Below, in pieces: positions 6,787 through 9,828 of a stretch of 9,828 nucleotides of DNA (position 1 is the stretch's first letter; each line of letters opens with the position of its first letter). Origin of the DNA: E44-bin32 sp034430615 (GTDB lineage: Bacteria; Chloroflexota; Anaerolineae; Anaerolineales; E44-bin32); the NCBI GenBank assembly GCA_034430615.1, contig DAOUEJ010000175.1, positions 1-9,828 of the forward strand, read 5' to 3'. The position numbers and the translations under genes were made by a program. The notes under the pieces are model-generated. The model was given only the letters and a program-made list of their open reading frames with translations. It was not told the DNA's origin and ran no database searches.

Positions 6787-6881
6787 ACCTACGACCCTTA
6801 TTCTGGCAACTGGATTCATCCTCTGGATATATCTTGCCGAAGAGTTGCTGCCTGCAAAGACCGTTCTCAGGAGTCTCTCAA

Positions 6882-7178
6882 TCAACCGATTTCCTGGCCG
6901 AAGAGATCTGTGAAATCCTTCTCGCGCAACATACTCCTGCGCCAATTCTCAAACGCCGGGACAAGGAATGGCAATAGCCTCATCGTATAGTAGGGTGGCA
7001 GGATCGGCACCCCCAGCAAATCACCATAGACGATCAGCGTGAAGAGGCGTTCCTCTTCATGACGTGCTTTATTAAGCTCATGCACCCAGTCGTAGACCGT
7101 CATCCCGTAAAGGACATCACCAACCGTCCGGATGACTTTCTTGAAAAATACCAAGAACCGTTCAGATTTTTGATGCAT
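6882..7178 (-). CDS. Small hydrophobic protein B, paralogue of A
   Basis: 98 residues if begun at the ATG at 7178 (MHQKSERF), which has GGGAAGA nine bases upstream and matches the start of its paralogue. ATG at 7196 would add six residues and has no good ribosome site. It aligns with the small protein at 6435-6710: FFKKV...LYGMTVYDW at the N-terminus, then LFTLIVYGDLLGVPILPPYY at 45-64, LLPFLVP at 68-74 and NWRRSMLREKDFTDLF at the end. The middle YGMTVYDWVHELNKARHEEE is more charged than in the paralogue. No known family is recognised. It is the first gene of the ATPase block, separated from small gene A by 171 bases that contain a promoter-like site. Function is unknown; association with the ATPases is inferred from synteny and duplication. 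Confidence 0.8.
   Translation of the reverse strand: MHQKSERFLVFFKKVIRTVGDVLYGMTVYDWVHELNKARHEEERLFTLIVYGDLLGVPILPPYYTMRLLPFLVPAFENWRRSMLREKDFTDLFGQEIG
6987..7018 (-). repeat. 32-bp exact direct repeat, copy 2 (inside small gene B)
   Basis: Second copy of the 32-base identity at 6528-6559, 459 bases away in the same orientation and the same reading frame of the paralogous gene. Confidence 0.85.
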
Positions 7179-7216
7179 TGACTGCAATCTTCCCATCAAC
7201 CGTCAGGACTACCTGT

Positions 7217-7222
7217 GTTATA
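7217..7222 (-). promoter_or_regulatory. Possible -10 box upstream of small gene B
   Basis: TATAAC on the - strand, 38 bases before the ATG at 7178 and just downstream of an eight-T run. No -35 match is present at the usual distance, so this is a weak call. A promoter is expected here because a terminator-like structure precedes it. Confidence 0.22.
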
Positions 7223-7240
7223 GAGAGAGACCCATTTGCG

Positions 7241-7279
7241 AAAAAAAAGAACATCTAACTTAAAGTGCTTCGGTTCTTT
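7241..7279 (-). terminator. Possible intrinsic terminator after the thioredoxin-like gene
   Basis: On the - strand, AAAGAAC (7279-7273) pairs with GTTCTTT (7252-7246) around a 20-base loop, and the T-run continues to eight residues (7248-7241). The stem is AT-rich and the loop long, but the U-run is good and it sits about 30-70 bases past the stop at 7311. Confidence 0.38.
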
Positions 7280-7310
7280 GGTGTGTCGCTCAGACCTCAT
7301 CCCCGGGATT

Positions 7311-7703
7311 TCATGAAAGCTCAGTTAATCCTAGCACATGAGCGAGGTTCTCCTGCAGGATGCGGTCCAGTGCTGCACGATCCCAACCGACATGAGCTTT
7401 CCAATCCTTCACGATGAAAGACGGGTAGCTCCGCACCCGATGCCGCAGTGAAAGGAAGAAACCCTGGAGCGATTGGGGGTCGATCACTTGAATCCAGAAC
7501 CGATCCCCATAACGCTCAGCCAGGTCGAACAGCCATTCGGCCAGTCGTGCGGCATCTCGAAGGAAATCCTCAGGGTATTGCTCGAGGTCTGTGCGATGGA
7601 CTTGCTCGCCGATGCCAGTCTGCTGGAAGAACTGCTCACAGTGCGTGCAATGAAAAAAGTTAGACAGAACCGGAGCGATTACTTGCAGGCGTTTTCTAGG
7701 CAT
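7311..7703 (-). CDS. Thioredoxin-fold protein with CTHC motif
   Basis: 130 residues, ATG start with GAGGG nine bases upstream. A first strand LQVIAPVL at 6-13 leads into FFHCTHCEQFF, with the redox pair Cys19 and Cys22 at the start of a helix. Later FWIQVIDPQS and YPSFIV (Pro94, the cis-proline position) give the typical second half, ending with GWDRAALDRIL. The order strand-CxxC-helix...strand-cisPro-strand fits a small thioredoxin or DsbA-like fold. There is no signal peptide, so it should be cytoplasmic. It may reduce or make disulfides, or bind a metal through CTHC; the substrate is unknown. It lies between the CstA-family gene and the small protein/ATPase block and is set off from both: a large hairpin upstream and a terminator-like structure downstream. 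Its leader may be regulated by RNA structure. Confidence 0.72.
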   Translation of the reverse strand: MPRKRLQVIAPVLSNFFHCTHCEQFFQQTGIGEQVHRTDLEQYPEDFLRDAARLAEWLFDLAERYGDRFWIQVIDPQSLQGFFLSLRHRVRSYPSFIVKDWKAHVGWDRAALDRILQENLAHVLGLTELS

Positions 7704-7712
7704 CGCTGATAA

Positions 7713-7770
7713 CCCTCATACACCCTCTGGGGGTGAGGTTGGCGCGTGTCGTTTACCAACCCACCCCCAG
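7713..7770 (-). promoter_or_regulatory. Strong leader hairpin overlapping a ribosome-site-masking hairpin
   Basis: CTGGGGGTG (7727-7735) plus GGTTGG (7737-7742) pair with CCAACC plus CACCCCCAG (7756-7770). This makes a 15-bp stem with a single-base bulge and a 13-base loop. No U-run follows on either strand. On the - strand RNA the 3' arm contains CCTCA (7738-7734), which can instead pair with TGAGG (7718-7714), part of the ribosome site of the thioredoxin-like gene, with CCC/GGG pairs inside. The two structures exclude each other. It could also be a factor-dependent end for the CstA-family gene. Confidence 0.5.
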
Positions 7771-7892
7771 ATCCTTTATCAGAATAACCTGCTAGATCAA
7801 GGATGCAGTCCGATTCTCTTCTTCCCTATCCGGTAGATAAGTGTCCGATATCGGTCCGCCTCCTGCCGGGCATATCTATCCTGTGGGCAACA

Positions 7893-9608
7893 TCAGAGTT
7901 CGGCTGGTTGTGGCTTCCTGGCTCGCTGGAGCGCTTGGATCCCGTCCCACACCAGGATGAGAGCAGCTATAACCAGCACGACGCAGATGATCCCAATCAG
8001 AGCCGAGGCAGCCGTCGCTTGAGCGGTTTTGGCCGCCGGCAGATTCTTGAACAGGTTCACATAGGCTACGTATAGCAGGGCAGCAATATCCGTAACGATC
8101 ATGAAGATCGCCGGGTAGAGTGCCCAGTTGTGCTTTCTGCCCTCCGACAACAGCCACAATGCCACCAGCAGCAAGGCCAGACCTGCCATGAGTTGGTTTG
8201 CGGCACCGAAGGCGACCCAGATTGTCAGCCAGGGGATGATCCATACGAACAGTGCTGTCAGGGCCAGAGCCACCAGGCTGCCCACGTGCACGTTCTTCAT
8301 CACCGGGATTTTATCCCCCACCATCTCCGAGCTCGCCACACGCATGAAGCGTATCACCAATTGCATGATGGTAATGGCCATGATGGTCAGGAAGACCGAG
8401 CCATAAGCCACGCCGAACGTTTGTGGAATCCCGATGTGGCTCAGGAAGCTGGCCAGGCCTCCGGCAAAGACCGCCAGAGCTGCACCTGCGCCGCCGGCAT
8501 CCAGGAATCCCTGCCAGCCGCCGAAGGCTACCGTCGCCGTCAGGAACGCCATGATGGCGAACCCGGCTTCCATGAACATTGCGCCACCGCCCACAGGCAA
8601 GGCGTCGGTCTCCTTCTCCAACTGGCGCGCAGTGCCTGAGGTGGACACCAGACTATGCCAGCCTGAGATGGCGCCACAAGCGATCGTGACAAAGAGCATC
8701 GGCCAGAGCGGGCCGGCAGCGGCATTGAACGTGGTATAGGCTGGGAAGTCACCCATGCCTGGGTGCCAGATCAGGAGTCCGATCAAACCGCCGACCATGC
8801 CCAGCGTGACGATCCAGAAGGAGACATAGTTAACCGGTTGAGCGAAAGACCAGATCGGGAGCACCGAACCGAGATAGCAGAAGAGGAGCATGAGCAGCGT
8901 GCCGACAACGGCCGCCTGGGTGTTGCCCAGGAAGATGACCGGCGATTCCGCCCCGCCATACAGGCCAGAGAAGAAGTTCGAGACGGCTGGCAGCGTCCCA
9001 ACCCAGATTCCCACAAAGGTTAGCACGACCGTGACAATGCTGGTCATGATGATGTCCTGCTTCCACTTATAGGTCATCTGTCCGGCGATGACACCCATTA
9101 GAACTAGGGCGATCATGCCGAAGGGAACCTGCGGTTTGATCATCAGCGATTTTCCGACCGCATTTCCAAATGCGCCCATGATCAGCAGTAGATAGAAGTA
9201 GATGAAGATCAAGAGAATGCTGCGGGCACGCGGCGAGATGAGTTTATAGCTGAGAGCGCTCAACGTCTCGCCCTCGCGTCGCACACCCATGATCAAGGAA
9301 CCGTAATCCTGGACCCAGCCAATGAAGAAGACTCCCAGGATGATCCACAGGAGGGCCGGCAGCCAACCCCATTGGACTGCCACGATGGGGCCTGTTAATG
9401 GGGCCAGGGCAGCAACGGATTTAAATTGGTAGCCGAAAAGTACATTTCGGCTGGCTGGCGTGAAGTCGACCCCGTCCATGTACATCTTTGCCGGTGTCGC
9501 TTTCGAGTCGTTGGGCTGAACAATGTCTTTGTCGATCTTACGTGCGTAGACCCCATATCCAATACCAATACCGAGTGCACCCAAAAGCAGAATGATTAAC
9601 GAATTCAT
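7893..9608 (-). CDS. CstA-family carbon starvation transporter
   Basis: 571 residues, ATG start with GAGGAG nine bases upstream. A polytopic membrane protein with well over ten hydrophobic segments. Family blocks are clear: DGVDFTPASRNVLFGYQF at 45-62, GPIVAVQWGWLPALLW at 73-88, WVQDYGSLIMGVRREGETL at 98-116, HPGMGDFPAYTTF at 282-294, ACGAISGWHSLVSTSGTARQ at 310-329 and AFGAANQLMAGLAL at 466-479. CstA and its relatives import peptides or pyruvate, typically when carbon is short. It is shorter than E. coli CstA (about 700 residues), in the range of many other bacterial members. The end has a soluble basic tail. It stands alone: no two-component sensor is seen nearby, and 189 bases with a strong hairpin separate it from the next gene. 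Substrate cannot be told from sequence. Confidence 0.93.
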   Translation of the reverse strand: MNSLIILLLGALGIGIGYGVYARKIDKDIVQPNDSKATPAKMYMDGVDFTPASRNVLFGYQFKSVAALAPLTGPIVAVQWGWLPALLWIILGVFFIGWVQDYGSLIMGVRREGETLSALSYKLISPRARSILLIFIYFYLLLIMGAFGNAVGKSLMIKPQVPFGMIALVLMGVIAGQMTYKWKQDIIMTSIVTVVLTFVGIWVGTLPAVSNFFSGLYGGAESPVIFLGNTQAAVVGTLLMLLFCYLGSVLPIWSFAQPVNYVSFWIVTLGMVGGLIGLLIWHPGMGDFPAYTTFNAAAGPLWPMLFVTIACGAISGWHSLVSTSGTARQLEKETDALPVGGGAMFMEAGFAIMAFLTATVAFGGWQGFLDAGGAGAALAVFAGGLASFLSHIGIPQTFGVAYGSVFLTIMAITIMQLVIRFMRVASSEMVGDKIPVMKNVHVGSLVALALTALFVWIIPWLTIWVAFGAANQLMAGLALLLVALWLLSEGRKHNWALYPAIFMIVTDIAALLYVAYVNLFKNLPAAKTAQATAASALIGIICVVLVIAALILVWDGIQALQRARKPQPAEL

Positions 9609-9828
9609 GGCTATTCACTCCTCACTCGTTTCTAACATGGACTTCGATGGGGATGGACCTGTCGATCCATTATTCCGATAGGCATGCTCCTTTCTGTCAC
9701 GCGTTTTCCTGCATACCCAGCCGAAAAAGCGTCGGGCTTTGCTGCTCAATAAGCTCAAACCACTAGTAAGATCCAGCGGATCTAGGTCCAAGACTCACTC
9801 GTCAGGTTGTACCTACCAATAAAATCTA
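9609..9828. other. Leader region of the CstA-family gene, up to the right edge
   Basis: 220 bases without a credible gene. A dyad AGATCC-AGC-GGATCT at 9769-9783 is the clearest element and could be an operator. On the - strand it lies between TTGGAC and TACTAG, a weak -35/-10 pair with 17-base spacing, so a regulator-bound promoter is possible but poorly supported. Confidence 0.25.

Noticed and set aside
7845..7854. Ten-base palindrome CCGATATCGG
   Set aside because: A single short palindrome without a second copy or a nearby promoter; expected by chance often enough to ignore.
8130..8639. Long + strand open frame of 169 codons opposite the CstA-family gene
   Set aside because: His/Gln/Arg-rich low-complexity translation mirroring transmembrane codons on the other strand; no ribosome site and no family features.

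Overview
The window looks like bacterial chromosome of medium-high GC (mid-50s percent by eye) with strong Shine-Dalgarno sites (GGAGG, GAGGAG) before most starts. Gene content and protein style (CstA-type transporter, paired ArsA/Get3-like ATPases, DUF3267 zincin) fit an environmental, uncultured-type bacterium. Chloroflexota (Anaerolineae-like) is my best guess, but this rests on impression and not on a marker gene. No rRNA, tRNA, CRISPR array, transposase or integrase was seen.

Layout: one partial gene lies on the + strand at the left edge (3-332, C-terminal part of a ParA-type ATPase, apparently ending early). Everything else is on the - strand. In transcription order (high to low coordinates) these are: a CstA-family transporter (9608-7893); a thioredoxin-fold CTHC protein (7703-7311); two paralogous small hydrophobic proteins (7178-6882 and 6710-6435); two diverged ArsA/Get3-family ATPases (6421-5429 and 5399-4422); a membrane-anchored TPR protein (4351-3737); an SDR-fold protein and a ketopantoate-reductase-family protein spaced as an operon (3533-2745, 2737-1766); a CoA-binding Rossmann protein (1650-1159); and a DUF3267 membrane zincin (1024-437). 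No gene-free stretch exceeds 300 bases. The longest are 9609-9828, 3534-3736 and 7704-7892.

The most interesting part is the five-gene block 7178-3737. The two ATPases lack the arsenite cysteines of ArsA and the CxxC of eukaryotic Get3. Their nucleotide-site motifs are degenerate in complementary ways: the first keeps the switch I Asp but has an altered DTAPT, and the second keeps DTAPT but has Asn for the switch I Asp. With two small hydrophobic paralogues upstream and a TPR membrane protein downstream, this could be a heterodimeric Get3-like system handling or recruiting membrane proteins. That role is inference; the motifs and gene order are read directly.

Regulatory signals: a sigma70-like promoter with a flanking inverted repeat lies between the two small genes. 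A large 15-bp hairpin in the leader of the thioredoxin-like gene overlaps a competing hairpin that would mask its ribosome binding site. Terminator-like structures follow the CoA-binding gene and the thioredoxin-like gene.
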